A DNA stretch of 64,000 nucleotides, from NCBI GenBank assembly GCA_023078555.1, contig CM041197.1:8712842-8776841 (forward strand), in the 5' to 3' direction. How positions within the stretch are numbered: the first letter of the stretch is position 1; the number at the start of each line of letters is the position of its first letter. A model generated the notes under the pieces. The model worked only from the letters and a program-made list of their open reading frames with translations, made no database searches and had not been told where the DNA came from. A program made the translations under genes and the position numbers. The DNA comes from Ulva prolifera (Eukaryota; Chlorophyta; Ulvophyceae; Ulvales; Ulvaceae). Of the stretch, positions 1 through 12,172 are shown piece by piece.

Positions 1-406
1 CAATACTATTGATGGGCACATTCTTGCTGCGGAGCGGCTTGCCAGCCAATTTGCCCCTAGCCGAGAAAGGTCAACAGCGTCTTCCGGCTATGGGCGGTAC
101 TGCGCCCTTCTTGCCACCACATCCACCAGCAACACAAACAAAGTTGAGTGTGTAGACCACCTTCAGGATTCCCAGGTACTCCATGCCTCATTGTAGTTCA
201 GTCAATTTGCCTGTTTACCTGTGACATCCGCATGGTACTACACGAGTGGCAAGCTGTCGCGGGTCAAGGACTCAATTCGCTTCTCACATAGGCATGTTGC
301 TACTTGATGCATTTGTGAGGGTTCATGCCTATGTATTGAGCCTATTTGGTGCCTGCAGGGGTCATCTAAGAAGTCACGCCAGAATACGAAATACATTCGG
401 GTCCCA

Positions 407-1672
407 GTGGCACGCTATCATGATGAAGGCCAAGCTCTGGGCCCATTGGCGGATCCTCCGCTCCTGACAACACCATGTCAAGAAGATTGCGATGCGAAAT
501 GTGATGTTGCACTTATGGGAGATATCAAGCCTCAGCCTACAAACCACACCCCTCTTGATGCCACACAACCATATCCATCTGTTGCAAATCAGTCGACAGC
601 TGCTGCCGCAGTGGTTTCCCCCATGCCACAGGCCCAAGCTGACCACAGCGTACCCACCAATCCGCTGGGTGGTGCGTCACAGCCTCAAGTGCACATGTCA
701 GATGTTTCTCTACCAGCTCTCAATGTCCGCTCTTCCGAAGACCAGAATTTGCAAAACTGCAACTTAAGTGGTCTTTTTGCGACCCACTACCTCAGCAAGA
801 TGAGCCAGTGCAAGCTTCGGCAGCATTGTGTGAGCACACTGAAGTGGGTACTTACAGAAATTCGAATTGATGGGTGGATCCTGGAAAAGCTCATTGACAT
901 TTCCAATGGCAATGCCAACCCTCAGCGTGCGGTGTACAAGCCTATAGGCTTGGTGACATCGCCCAAGGCTGCACTACCGATCCTTGCAAAGCTACAAGAC
1001 CATCCCATAATTCAATCAACACTTTCACATAGTTATGTGATTGCTACCGCGTACTCGCAACTACCCTGCGACTTTCTGACACGGGCTGAGGACAACAGCA
1101 TCTTCAGGAGTGGCCCCAAGAATACTGCGACATTTGTCAAAAACCTGAGAGCTGCATACGGCAATGCGGCTTTGTTGCATGTGCTGCGGGAGCATGATGC
1201 CGCTCCACCGATCATCTGGAGCATGGTGAAGACTGATGATCATGGCGCTGAGGTCACATGGAGCTGGTCTGCACTCATTGCAGCCGCCCCAGTCGACTGC
1301 CGGAACAATACATTTGAGGGTACATGCGCTCTCATGGCGTGGCTCACCACCGGCGTAGTACATTGGATCAACGTGAACTGGTACAATTTTGCCAGTGGCT
1401 TCGCCAAGCCGTTGTCGGTGATTGTGGACCTCGCTGACACCGGTGTGTCCGTTGTTGCCAGCTGCAGCAAATCATCGAATCATCATGGCGTCCAAATGGG
1501 GACCACAGGTCTCCCAGCTGTCCGTCGTCAACGGGTGGAGAATCTGTTGCCGGAGCCTGACCATGCGCCTACAAAGCGGCCGAGACGCAATGTCAGATCT
1601 GTGTATGGGTGCGCTTTCGTACTTTGGCCCTACATATGGTTGTTCATTGGCATTGGCAAGTTCCCAGCTTGA
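407..1672 (+). CDS. Unidentified ORF upstream of the Ulp1-type peptidase exons
   Basis: A 421-codon open frame, the longest uninterrupted one in the first 3 kb. I recognise no family. The N-terminal third is Ser/Pro/Thr/Gln-rich and looks disordered. The middle (around residues 120-330) has mixed globular composition, and near residue 390 there is a basic patch (KRPRRN) that could be a nuclear localisation signal. It lies on the same strand as the peptidase exons that begin at 2073 and ends in a frame that does not run into them. It may be the N-terminal exon of the same gene, with the true donor somewhere before the stop, or a separate ORF of a mobile element. The start codon is not independently supported. 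Confidence 0.4.
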   Translation: MARYHDEGQALGPLADPPLLTTPCQEDCDAKCDVALMGDIKPQPTNHTPLDATQPYPSVANQSTAAAAVVSPMPQAQADHSVPTNPLGGASQPQVHMSDVSLPALNVRSSEDQNLQNCNLSGLFATHYLSKMSQCKLRQHCVSTLKWVLTEIRIDGWILEKLIDISNGNANPQRAVYKPIGLVTSPKAALPILAKLQDHPIIQSTLSHSYVIATAYSQLPCDFLTRAEDNSIFRSGPKNTATFVKNLRAAYGNAALLHVLREHDAAPPIIWSMVKTDDHGAEVTWSWSALIAAAPVDCRNNTFEGTCALMAWLTTGVVHWINVNWYNFASGFAKPLSVIVDLADTGVSVVASCSKSSNHHGVQMGTTGLPAVRRQRVENLLPEPDHAPTKRPRRNVRSVYGCAFVLWPYIWLFIGIGKFPA

Positions 1673-2072
1673 TGTTTATGATCACAACAGGGCTTGCATA
1701 TCTGTGACCGTGAAATGATGGCTCTACAATAAGACCATGTTATGAGAGGTTTTGGATGGCCATCACCGTTGTATACACCCCAGTCTGCCCTGTGCGTTGC
1801 GATTATGACAGGCTCACCTACAGGTCCAAGATGCAGCGAGAGGACTCTGACATCACACACCAGTCGTGCGTCGATCTGCTTGCAAACCTCCAAATTGTCG
1901 GCGGGTGCGATGCCTGTCTTGCATTTGTTTCTGCAGCCCAAACAACATTCTTCTCGGGTGAATCTTTGACCACCGTACGGATGCAGGGAGCTACCGCCTC
2001 ATGCGCAAGCCGTATACACTACACTCGTGAATCCCCCTGAGATGGCAGATGGAGGGCCTTTTTTTGTGCCAG

Positions 2073-3082
2073 GGATGAAAAGAGCCGGCTTCAGCAGTTG
2101 TGCACCAGGCACGTGGCTCTCAGATGAACCAATCAACACTATGGGGAACATACTACAAGTACGGCCTTGCAGCTCGCGTGACTGTGTGGCAGTTCACTAA
2201 TTGTTGTTGTTGGCTATGCCACCAATCCCCAACTAAACTATCTACCTTTCTGCAGGAAGCTGATCTTAAGCTTGGTCAGCAACCAGTCCGATGGATACAA
2301 AGCAGCTTCTTCATAGGGAAACTGCTGGAGGATGGTCAGTTCAACTATGACAATGTAAAAAGATGGCGGCGAGCAGACAAGCTACAACGAATAGGGAAGG
2401 AATGGTATACCCGCTATGGATCACTACAAGCTATAGACCAGATGATTGTACCTGTTAACTTCAAGAATATCCACTGGGTGTGATCTGTACTCTTATGTTT
2501 TCATGATATTTGCATCGGCACAATCATGTGATCGGTCTCAGCTTTCCGATTCTCACATTGTGGCTCACGTTTGCAGTTTCTGCTGATGGTGAGCTACAAT
2601 TGGTCTTCTGAAGCATGTCCAACAATTCTTGTGATCGATTCCCAAGCTCCCACCGACAGAGACTACCTCAGGCAAGTTGTGGACGCAGTTGTCCAGTGGA
2701 CGGCACTCGAGTGGGCGCGAGAACAGCATGAACTGAGCCAGGGCCAACCGAAACACCAGCCGCGACCACTCCCTCAACGCCTTCAGGTTTGTTCTCGCAT
2801 TTGGATTGCTACATAGCCGTACTAGCTGTAAGTTGAGTGCACTATGGTAAAAAATTCATTGGAGTGTAGGCACAAAACTGGAACCTAGATTGCTGCAATT
2901 GGGCTCCTCAACAAGACAATTCGTACGACTGTGGAGTCTTCACAATCATGGCGATGAAGGGTTTATGCAGAAATCAAGATGTCGCCTCATTCACCCATGA
3001 CCAGGCACAGATCACAACACTGTACAGGGCAATGTGCACTCTAGAGTGTGCTGCCTTTGCCCTTCACTCCAGCAGTATGTGA
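2073..3082 (+). CDS. Ulp1/SENP-like cysteine peptidase (C48 family), four exons
   Basis: Exons read as 2073-2158, 2256-2477, 2577-2786 and 2870-3082 (TGA), all joined in phase 0 with GT...AG boundaries. In order they give the C48 landmarks: WLSDEPINT (the W-L-x-D substrate-groove motif) in the first, NIHW with the catalytic His at the end of the second, LVIDSQ with the catalytic Asp in the third, and QQDNSYDCGVFT with the oxyanion Gln and catalytic Cys in the fourth. The family removes SUMO or related modifiers, or processes proteins inside transposons. About 40 residues follow the DCG motif, a normal length. The N-terminus is unresolved and may include the ORF at 407-1672. Direct proximity to a satellite array makes a transposon-borne copy possible, but no terminal repeats were found. 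All catalytic residues are intact. Confidence 0.75.
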
Positions 3083-3245
3083 CTCAATATGCACTCCCTG
3101 TTTCCGATTGAGATGTTGAATTTGGTGTACCGTCTTCTGTGCGCTGTGCAATGGGTGTTCATATCAACGTGAGTGTTCGTCGGAGGATGATGTAATTCAT
3201 TGTTTACTTCAACCTACTGTTTAGTACACAACTATACCATACACT

Positions 3246-6200
3246 TCAATACTGGGGCTGAGGCTGGTTCCTCGACCTGGCCGCTGCTGCTGCAGCTTGC
3301 CAGCTGATTTCTGTGCATTCTGCCTCATTCCCACATGCAGCTGTGCTGCACACCCACATTCCTACACCCCCCCCAGCCCCAGCCTTCCTAATAACTACAT
3401 TTCCATGCCATACACTTCCCAACTGGCAGCTGGGGCTGGTTTCTCCACCTGGCCACCACCTGCTGCAGCTTGCCAGCTGATTTCTGTGCATTCTGCTTCA
3501 TTCCCACATGCAGCTGTGCTGCACACCCACATTTCTACACCCCCCCCAGCCCCAGCCTTCCTAATAACTACATTTCCATGCCATACACTTCCCAACTGGC
3601 AGCTGGGGCTGGTTTCTCCACCTGGCCACCACCTGCTGCAGCTTGCCAGCTGATTTCTGTGCATTCTGCCTCATTCCCACATGCAGCTGTGCTGCACACC
3701 CACATTCCTACACCCCCCCCAGCCCCAGCCTTCCTAATAACTACATTTCCATGCCATACACTTCCCAACTGGCAGCTGGGGCTGGTTTCTCCACCTGGCC
3801 ACCACCTGCTGCAGCTTGCCAGCTGATTTCTGTGCATTCTGCTTCATTCCCACATGCAGCTGTGCTGCACACCCACATTCCTACACCCCCCCCAGCCCCA
3901 GCCTTCCTAATAACTACATTTCCATGCCATACACTTCCCAACTGGCAGCTGGGGCTGGTTTCTCCACCTGGCCACCACCTGCTGCAGCTTGCCAGCTGAT
4001 TTCTGTGCATTCTGCTTCATTCCCACATGCAGCTGTGCTGCACACCCACATTCCTACACCCCCCCCAGCCCCAGCCTTCCTAATAACTACATTTCCATGC
4101 CATACACTTCCCAACTGGCAGCTGGGGCTGGTTCCTCGACCTGGCCACCACCTGCTGCAGCTTGCCAGCTGATTTCTGTGCATTCTGCTTCATTCCCACA
4201 TGCAGCTGTGCTGCACACCCACATTCCTACACCCCCCCCAGCCCCAGCCTCCCTAATAACTACATTTCCATGCCATACACTTCCCAACTGGCAGCTGGGG
4301 CTGGTTTCTCCACCTGGCCACCACCTGCTGCAGCTTGCCAGCTGATTTCTGTGCATTCTGCTTCATTCCCACATGCAGCTGTGCTGCACACCCATATTCC
4401 TACACCCCCCCCAGCCCCAGCCTCCCTAAAAACTACATTTCCATGCCATACACTTCCCAACTGGCAGCTGGGGCTGGTTTCTCCACCTGGCCACCACCTG
4501 CTGCAGCTTGCCAGCTGATTTCTGTGCATTCTGCCTCATTCCCACATGCAGCTGTGCTGCACACCCACATTCCTACACCCCCCCCAGCCCCAGCCTTCCT
4601 AATAACTACATTTCCATGCCATACACTTCCCAACTGGCAGCTGGGGCTGGTTTCTCCACCTGGCCACCACCTGCTGCAGCTTGCCAGCTGATTTCTGTGC
4701 ATTCTGCTTCATTCCCACATGCAGCTGTGCTGCACACCCACATTCCTACACCCCCCCCAGCCCCAGCCTTCCTAATAACTACATTTCCATGCCATACACT
4801 TCCCAACTGGCAGCTGGGGCTGGTTTCTCCACCTGGCCACCACCTGCTGCAGCTTGCCAGCTGATTTCTGTGCATTCTGCTTCATTCCCACATGCAGCTG
4901 TGCTGCACACCCACATTCCTACACCCCCCCCAGCCCCAGCCTTCCTAATAACTACATTTCCATGCCATACACTTCCCAACTGGCAGCTGGGGCTGGTTCC
5001 TCGACCTGGCCACCACCTGCTGCAGCTTGCCAGCTGATTTCTGTGCATTCTGCTTCATTCCCACATGCAGCTGTGCTGCACACCCACATTCCTACACCCC
5101 CCCCAGCCCCAGCCTCCCTAATAACTACATTTCCATGCCATACACTTCCCAACTGGCAGCTGGGGCTGGTTTCTCCACCTGGCCACCACCTGCTGCAGCT
5201 TGCCAGCTGATTTCTGTGCATTCTGCTTCATTCCCACATGCAGCTGTGCTGCACACCCATATTCCTACACCCCCCCCAGCCCCAGCCTCCCTAAAAACCA
5301 CATTTCCATGCCATACACTTCCCAACTGGCAGCTGGGGCTGGTTCCTCCACCTGGCCACCACCTGCTGCAGCTTGCCAGCTGATTTCTGTGCATTCTGCC
5401 TCATTCCCACATGCAGCTGTGCTGCACACCCACATTCCTACACCCCCCCCAGCCCCAGCCTTCCTAAAAACTACATTTCCATGCCATACACTTCCCAACT
5501 GGCAGCTGGGGCTGGTTCCTCGACCTGGCCACCACCTGCTGCAGCTTGCCAGCTGATTTCTGTGCATTCTGCCTCATTCCCACATGCAGCTGTGCTGCAC
5601 ACCCACATTCCTACACCCCCCCCAGCCCCAGCCTTCCTAATAACTACATTTCCATGCCATACACTTCCCAACTGGCAGCTGGGGCTGGTTCCTCCACCTG
5701 GCCACCACCTGCTGCAGCTTGCCAGCTGATTTCTGTGCATTCTGCCTCATTCCCACATGCAGCTGTGCTGCACACCCACATTCCTACACCCCCCCCAGCC
5801 CCAGCCTTCCTAATAACTACATTTCCATGCCATACACTTCCCAACTGGCAGCTGGGGCTGGTTCCTCGACCTGGCCACCACCTGCTGCAGCTTGCCAGCT
5901 GATTTCTGTGCATTCTGCCTCATTCCCACATGCAGTTGTGCTGCACACCCACATTCCTACACCCCCCCCAGCCCCAGCCTTCCTAATAACTACATTTCCA
6001 TGCCATACACTTCCCAACTGGCAGCTGGGGCTGGTTTCTCCACCTGGCCACCACCTGCTGCAGCTTGCCAGCTGATTTCTGTGCATTCTGCTTCATTCCC
6101 ACATGCAGCTGTGCTGCACACCCACATTCCTACACCCCCCCCAGCCCCAGCCTCCCTAATAACTACATTTCCATGCCATACACTTCCCAACTGGCAGCTG

Positions 6201-7148
6201 GGGCTGGTTTCTCCACCTGGCCACCACCTGCTGCAGCTTGCCAGCTGATTTCTGTGCATTCTGCTTCATTCCCACATGCAGCTGTGCTGCACACCCATAT
6301 TCCTACACCCCCCCCAGCCCCAGCCTCCCTAATAACTACATTTCCATGCCATACACTTCCCAACTGGCAGCTGGGGCTGGTTTCTCCACCTGGCCACCAC
6401 CTGCTGCAGCTTGCCAGCTGATTTCTGTGCATTCTGCTTCATTCCCACATGCAGCTGTGCTGCACACCCATATTCCTACACCCCCCCCAGCCCCAGCCTT
6501 CCTAATAACTACATTTCCATGCCATACACTTCCCAACTGGCAGCTGGGGCTGGTTCCTCCACCTGGCCACCACCTGCTGCAGCTTGCCAGCTGGATTCTG
6601 TGCATTCTGCCTCATTCCCACATGCAGTTGTGCTGCACACCCACATTCCTACACCCCCCCCAGCCCCAGCCTTCCTAATAACTACATTTCCATGCCATAC
6701 ACTTCCCAACTGGCAGCTGGGGCTGGTTTCTCCACCTGGCCACCACCTGCTGCAGCTTGCCAGCTGATTTCTGTGCATTCTGCCTCATTCCCACATGCAG
6801 TTGTGCTGCACACCCACATTCCTACACCCCCCCCAGCCCCAGCCTTCCTAATAACTACATTTCCATGCCATACACTTCCCAACTGGCAGCTGGGGCTGGT
6901 TTCTCCACCTGGCCACCACCTGCTGCAGCTTGCCAGCTGGTTTCTGTGCATTCTGCTTCATTCCCACATGCAGCTGTGCTGCACACCCACATTCCTACAC
7001 CCCCCCCAGCCCCAGCCTTCCTAAAAACTACATTTCCATGCCATACACTTCCCAACTGGCAGCTGGGGCTGGTTCCTCGACCTGGCCACCACCTGCTGCA
7101 GCTTGCCAGCTGATTTCTGTGCATTCTGCCTCATTCCCACATGCATCT
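3246..7148. repeat. 173-bp tandem satellite, about 22.5 copies, with 865-bp higher-order period
   Basis: The sequence repeats at an exact 173-bp spacing from about 3246 to 7148. Units differ by single substitutions, for example CTTCCTAATAAC versus CTCCCTAAAAAC, and TTTCTCCACC versus TTCCTCGACC. Blocks of five variant units recur: the units at 3643, 3816 and 3989 reappear with the same translated variants at 4508, 4681 and 4854, and the 4162 unit reappears almost unchanged at 5027. That gives an 865-bp higher-order repeat. Each unit holds inverted motifs (CCAGCCCCAGCC and CAGCTGGGGCTGG) that could fold back. The first copy is diverged and the last breaks off at CACATGCATCTG. The unit length is not a multiple of three, so the many open frames inside are accidental. 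Unit size is near nucleosome plus linker length. Confidence 0.97.
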
Positions 7149-8703
7149 GTCAGCTGCTCGCTGGCAAGTTACAGTTCTACATAGGTGCTACATAGGTGCT
7201 TCGCGAGTCTGTGCGCGGCAGTCGGTGGCCTCGTCGAAAGAATTCTGCCACGACTTTCTGCGGTTCGGTGCATGGGGTGCGCGGTGCCGCGGAGTAAGCA
7301 GAGCAACGCAGTAACGAAGTGAGCAGAAACCACGGATCAAGAGAGCTTGATGTACGCAGCCTGTTCAGTCGTCTTGCGTTCACGTTCGATCCCGTCGAAG
7401 CGTCAACGATGCGTATGCTGCGACAGTACCACCTATCAGACAACCACCATCAGACAGCGGTAGCGCAGACATCCTCGATAGTATCCATCGACCATTTGAC
7501 AACGTGTTTTCAGCAGTTGCAGCCGCCGATCCCGGCCGCGTCCAGGCGCCCCATCGATGGAGTGCGATCCCGCTGTCCCGCTGTGATGATCCTATGATCC
7601 TTTGCCCACGGGGCGCCGTCGCGGCCCTCCACCGCTCTGTATTGCCGTCCGACGGCCCGTGCGTCAACCCGTCGGCGTCATCCGTGCCGGTTCGTGCCTG
7701 GGCTCGCCTCGGGGGCCGGTGCGGGGCGTGCCCGTGGTGGTGTGGGCCCGGGGTGGCTGCGGGGGCCTCGCCCGCGCCCCGCGCCCGCGCGGCGCGGGCT
7801 TCCAATAACACACTATGACATTCCCCATAAGCCGCGAAAGACAATGCAGTGTCACCAATGAGGAGCTCGTGCACAGATGCCAGCGCAACGGCGTGGGCGA
7901 AATACAACAATGAAGTCCTCACATCCCAATTGTGGCACTGATGAGAGCCATCCACGCACCTTCCACGTGGAGTGTCTAGATGTGCGATGCCCATCGCGTT
8001 GCGTCGGTCGCCAACCGGTCGCCTCCCCCCCTTTGACGACGCTGCAAATCCAGGCGAAGACGCTGGCGCGCCAGCTTCCCCGTACCGTTGACGACTATTA
8101 TAATCTGAGCTCTTGCTCGCTTGACGGGAAAACATTCAAGGACGCCGAGTTGACTACAGGCGATGACAGGGACCCATATTGTTAGACAGGCACTTCATAC
8201 ACGTGTATATGCAGTGAACAGCCTTGCTGAACTGGATGAGCACGTTTGATATCGACTAGTAGGAAATGACTATGGCGCCTGGTCAACATGCCTGTATATC
8301 ATGTCGGACTGGTCTGCGGTACACAAGGCCAACCCAGCGGGTGGAGCGTGGTCACGGGAAACAGCACAAGTGGAGGCTATCGAAACATCGTTCCTATCAG
8401 ACTGCCGAATATGCTGGAAATTCAATGGCATATCGTGATGAAACTCCGTGGGACGAGAGCTCACGAGCTGGGGGACGAGGCAGGAAGGCCGCGGTTAACG
8501 CTGCCGTTTATGAGGTATGCAATCCGAGCTTTGCAACAGGAATTTGAAACTTCTTCCAGGTGCCTCGTCGTCCGCATGGGTCTTGCGGTGGCCTCGGTTC
8601 AGCACGCCGATCTGTCAGTCCACATCTTCCAGCAGACAAGGCATCGCAGCGCTTGCATGTGCTACGATGTACAAACACATCACAAATTCTGTTGTGACGG
8701 AGG
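7149..8703. other. Region between satellite and MRS2 gene, no supported gene
   Basis: Several open frames overlap here on both strands, including a 251-codon minus-strand frame at 7380-8135 and a 139-codon plus-strand frame at 8288-8707. None shows a family motif or convincing exon boundaries. The stretch 7660-7805 is extremely GC-rich (Arg/Ala/Gly/Pro in every frame). The MRS2 promoter and any 5' exon would be expected in the last few hundred bases. Confidence 0.4.
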
Positions 8704-11700
8704 ATGATGCATCAAAAGCGTGTCTCCGACGTCCGCGGTGGCTACAGACAACCTCGTCTTGACGGGATGCCGCAAATACCAGCGAGTTCACTGCATGGTG
8801 TGCTGCATGTTGTGCAGCACATATGCTGTGTCATTGTAGAGATTGCGCAGGAACATCCTGTTTTCCAACTCTTTTCCACAGCAGAAGCCGTGGTGCAGTG
8901 TGTTAGAATTCATCCAGACGGCCGGGTTGCGACAGTGTATCTGAAGCGAAGGGATCTTCTGCGGCTCTTTGCGCTCGATCCCCGAGATCTTCGCCGGATC
9001 GATCCCAACCTTCAATACACGCGCTCTTCTCCAACGCTGTACGTCCGTGACAATCTCATCCTAGCCCAGCTGGCCGGTGCTCGCTTGATCATCACAGCAA
9101 GCACCTCTCTCCTGCTTGACCCTCACTGTGCTGCCGCCCGTAAGCTCCTTGGCGAGCTCATTCCAAAGCTGCAAGTCATTGCTGGCAATCGCCTTCTGCA
9201 AGGAGCTATGCGAGAAAATCCAGCCAGAGAACGCAGCAGTTCCACACGAAGCCATACGTCCTCCCATCGACACAGCCACAGTCATGGTCATGGCCACGGC
9301 AGCCATGGTGGCCATAGCCCATCAAGCCACGGCGACGTTCCAGACATGCCCTTTGAGCTGGACGTTGTCGAAGCCACCCTCCACATCAGCATCTCCAAGC
9401 TTGATGCTGAGCTGGTCAGGGCACAGGCACTGGTACAGAGCTGCCTGCAGCGGCTGCCCCGCGACATCACACCACAGAACCTCGACGAGCTCCGCAAGGC
9501 CAAGTCTGCCCTGGTAGAGCTTGAGTCGAAGTCAGATGCGTATCGGTGAGCTGCAACTTCCTCCGAGACTTCTGTGACTCTGACAGGTGCACATGCAACA
9601 GCAGCCCGACCTCCAGCCTGGAGTTGACTCTGCATGCAGTCCGATTTGCATCTCGCTAGCGAAATTTGCTGCTACCCGCCAAGCCCTACTGAGATAGAGC
9701 ATCTCAGTGCAGACCCCGCCGTTTCCAGTTCTGTTGTCGGATTGCCACACGTGGCTTGGTGCATTCATGATTTCCGGTTGCCGGAATTGGCAATTTTCCT
9801 GCGTATGTAAGTTAAGGTAAGTCCGGATGTACTGAGCCGTATCCTGAGGACATTGACAACTCCGGATGAATGGGACCACGTATGCCGAAGGGGTACTCCA
9901 CCTGGGCACCCCCCTCGAATACCGTGCGCAACTCACCGGGCCTCCTCCTGTGCTAAGCGAGGTGGTCATAAACGTATGTGGCTGTGGAGTCATTCATTTG
10001 TGCTTGCGAATAGTTCACAATGTGCTTGAAAAAGAAAACGTGAGCCTTATAACCTTTATGACCTTAAAGGGATGGAGACTAGTAAAACAAAAAAGTTTGA
10101 TCTGATCAATGGAAGTAATATTGACCCTGCAAAGATCAACGACGCCGTGTTCACCCCCCATCCATGTCAGCATCAAGCGCACCCTTGCTCGGCGCGCACT
10201 CGTCGACGTGTAGGCTGCCCGCGCCTCAACAGCATGCGCCTCTGCACACAGGACACTGCCTCAGCCTCACATTGTGGCTGCGCCCGTATGATACCCCCGC
10301 TGTCCGTCCCACCTGCCATGCATGATCTGTTTTGCTGCAGCCCTCCCCTCGCACGGTATCCGACCTGCGACAGGGGCTCAAGAGTATGAGGTTGGACGGC
10401 CCGGGCGAATGTTCGTTGGTACTAAAGCATGAAGCATACATAATGCACGGGACGCCCGGCCAGGCATGTCCGAGCCCGGCAGTGATGCGCATTGAATCCC
10501 AGACAGCAGCTGCTCTGGTGGTGTAGGGAGCTGCTGGAGGACATCATGGACGACGAGGATGAACTGAAGGACTTCAACCTGTCAAGCCGAGTCGAGCGGG
10601 AGGAGCGGCGGCGACAGCGCGAGCGCGGCCGCTTAGAGCGGGAGCTCGAGCGCGAGCGCGCGCGAGACCGCGGCGAGGCGCCGCCCGACGGCCCCGGCGC
10701 CAGCCGCGACTTTGGTGGCTATGGCGACGCCACGCGGCGGCCCACAGAGTCTGGGGATGTGGAGCTGACGACGCATGCGGCGGCGCCGCGGCCCGGGGGG
10801 GCACGCCCACGCGGGGACATCGCAGACAGCGGCCGCATCGGTGCAGGGCGGCTGCGGGAAGGGGCCGGGGGGCCTGCAGCGCTGGATGCAGCGGCCACAG
10901 AGGCGCTGGAAGACGCGTGGGCTGCGCCGTCAGGCATGCGGTCGGACGGGGATGCCTTGGGGTGCGTGGTGGCTTGCATGCATTGCATACGTGGTATTGC
11001 AGGCATGTGGCCTGCCCCGCGGCTGTGCCGTTTCTTCAGCAGCAGGCTATGGGTCAGGTCAGCGTGTGGCGAATATTTTCACGCACAGGGAGCACACCCA
11101 ACCGAAGTGCCTTGGCACCCTCGGCGACACACCCGTAGCTCGCGGGCGCGGCGGACATGGCATTATCGGCCGGCCTACGGTATTGGGCTGTAGGGCGCTG
11201 GGATGCTGCCACCTCAGCGGGTGCCCCGAGGCTGTGCCCAGAGTCACCAGCAAGCAGTTCTCAGCCGCTACATGGGAGGGCATAGATGCAGCATCGGAGC
11301 AGGGTCCTCGGAGGGCGATGCTCGATTGTTTGCGATTCCTGCCGATCATGACAGCGGGGAAGAGAGCCTCGCGGAAATGTCGTCACTGCCATCAAGCGCT
11401 GAGGCGAGGTGGTGCTGCAGGAGTGCGAGTGTCGAGGACGAGGTGACGCCGCGGCCCGGCAGCCCCTCGCAGGAAAGCTCGTGGAGCATCCTCAACCAGT
11501 GCGTACCCCCTTCCGGCACGCTCGCGCCAACAGTTTGGTTGACCTTGCTGCTCACCCCGGCCGCTCCCCCCCCCCCCCCCCCCCTGCCATGGTTCTGACA
11601 GCGCTTGCCACGAAGCTATGCCATCTTTATCAAACAGACACCTTGAGAATAAGCGCAACGGCATGCTCTTCACTGCATCGAGCGCTGCTGGCTAGTGCGC

Positions 11701-12172
11701 GTCCACCGCCAACGAGTGCAGGATCGAGGCGTTCCAGTCATACGAGGGCGACGGCCCGGACGAGGGCTCGGTCGCGATGATGGAGCTGCGGGAGCTATTC
11801 GAACAGGAGGAGGAGAAGCAGGACCTCCAGGAGGTGGAGGACCTGTTTGAGTTCTACCTGCAGCGCGCGACGAGCATCCAGACCGAGGCGGAGCGCCTGC
11901 TCGCGGGCGCGCGCGACCTCGAGGAGTCGATCGGGCTGACGCTGTCGGCGCGCCGCTTCGAGGTACAGCGCCTCGAGCTGCGGCTGTCGATCGGCAGCTT
12001 CGCGGCCGCCCTGGGCGCGATGGCGGCGGGTATCTTCGGGATGAACCTGCGCAGCACGCTGGAGGAGAGCGTGCTGGGCTTCTGGGGCACGACGGTCGGG
12101 ATCGTCGCGGTGTGCGTGTGGGTGTACGCGTGGATCCTGAAGTGGACGCGGCGCAAGAAGATCCTCGTGTGA
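8704..12172 (+). CDS. MRS2/CorA-family magnesium transporter
   Basis: Supported exons are about 8881-9545 (open from an ATG at 8704, but TTTTCCACAG ending at 8880 looks like an acceptor), 10527 to about 10959, and 11722-12172 with TGA. A further exon around 11290-11497 is plausible. The N-domain carries RDLRRIDP, YVRDNLILAQL and LIITASTSLLLDP, matching the MRS2 'RDLR-x-LDP ... I-x-V-R ... II-T' pattern. The join CG|G at 9545/10527 restores ELLEDIMDDEDELKDFNLSS, the conserved acidic helix. The last exon gives a long helix and then AAGIFGMNL: the GMN selectivity signature (12038-12046) at the end of TM1, followed by a second TM and a basic tail (KWTRRKKILV). Unusual features are a His-rich insert (SHRHSHSHGHGHGSHGGH, near 9265-9320) and an Arg/Glu mixed-charge stretch after the acidic helix. 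It moves Mg2+ across an organellar or vacuolar membrane; which membrane is not shown. Confidence 0.85.
9800..9975 (-). repeat. Dispersed repeat copy in MRS2 intron (partner at 50.3 kb)
   Basis: Read on the minus strand, this stretch matches 50305-50480 on the plus strand with scattered substitutions. Shared blocks include GACCACCTCGCTTAGCACAG, ACCCCTTCGGCATA and GGAGTTGTCAATGTCC, and both end in a TTA/CTT-rich tail. This copy begins at the GACCACC block and lacks the upstream part seen in the other, so it looks 5'-truncated. It lies wholly inside the intron 9546-10526. Confidence 0.75.
11566..11584 (+). repeat. Poly-C run (19 nt) in MRS2 intron
   Basis: Nineteen consecutive C residues lie between the plausible exon ending near 11497 and the last exon at 11722. 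Long intronic C runs recur on the coding strand of the neighbouring SEC24 gene. Confidence 0.9.

Noticed and set aside
3246-7148. Dozens of overlapping 89-146 residue open frames on both strands
   Set aside because: They all arise from the 173-bp satellite unit. Its length is not a multiple of three, each frame is repeated identically, and there is no splice or start context.
3246-7148. CRISPR-like array
   Set aside because: Units are contiguous with no unique spacers, and the window is clearly eukaryotic.
7380-8135. 251-codon minus-strand frame
   Set aside because: No domain or motif, and its middle is a very GC-rich stretch where stop codons are rare by chance.
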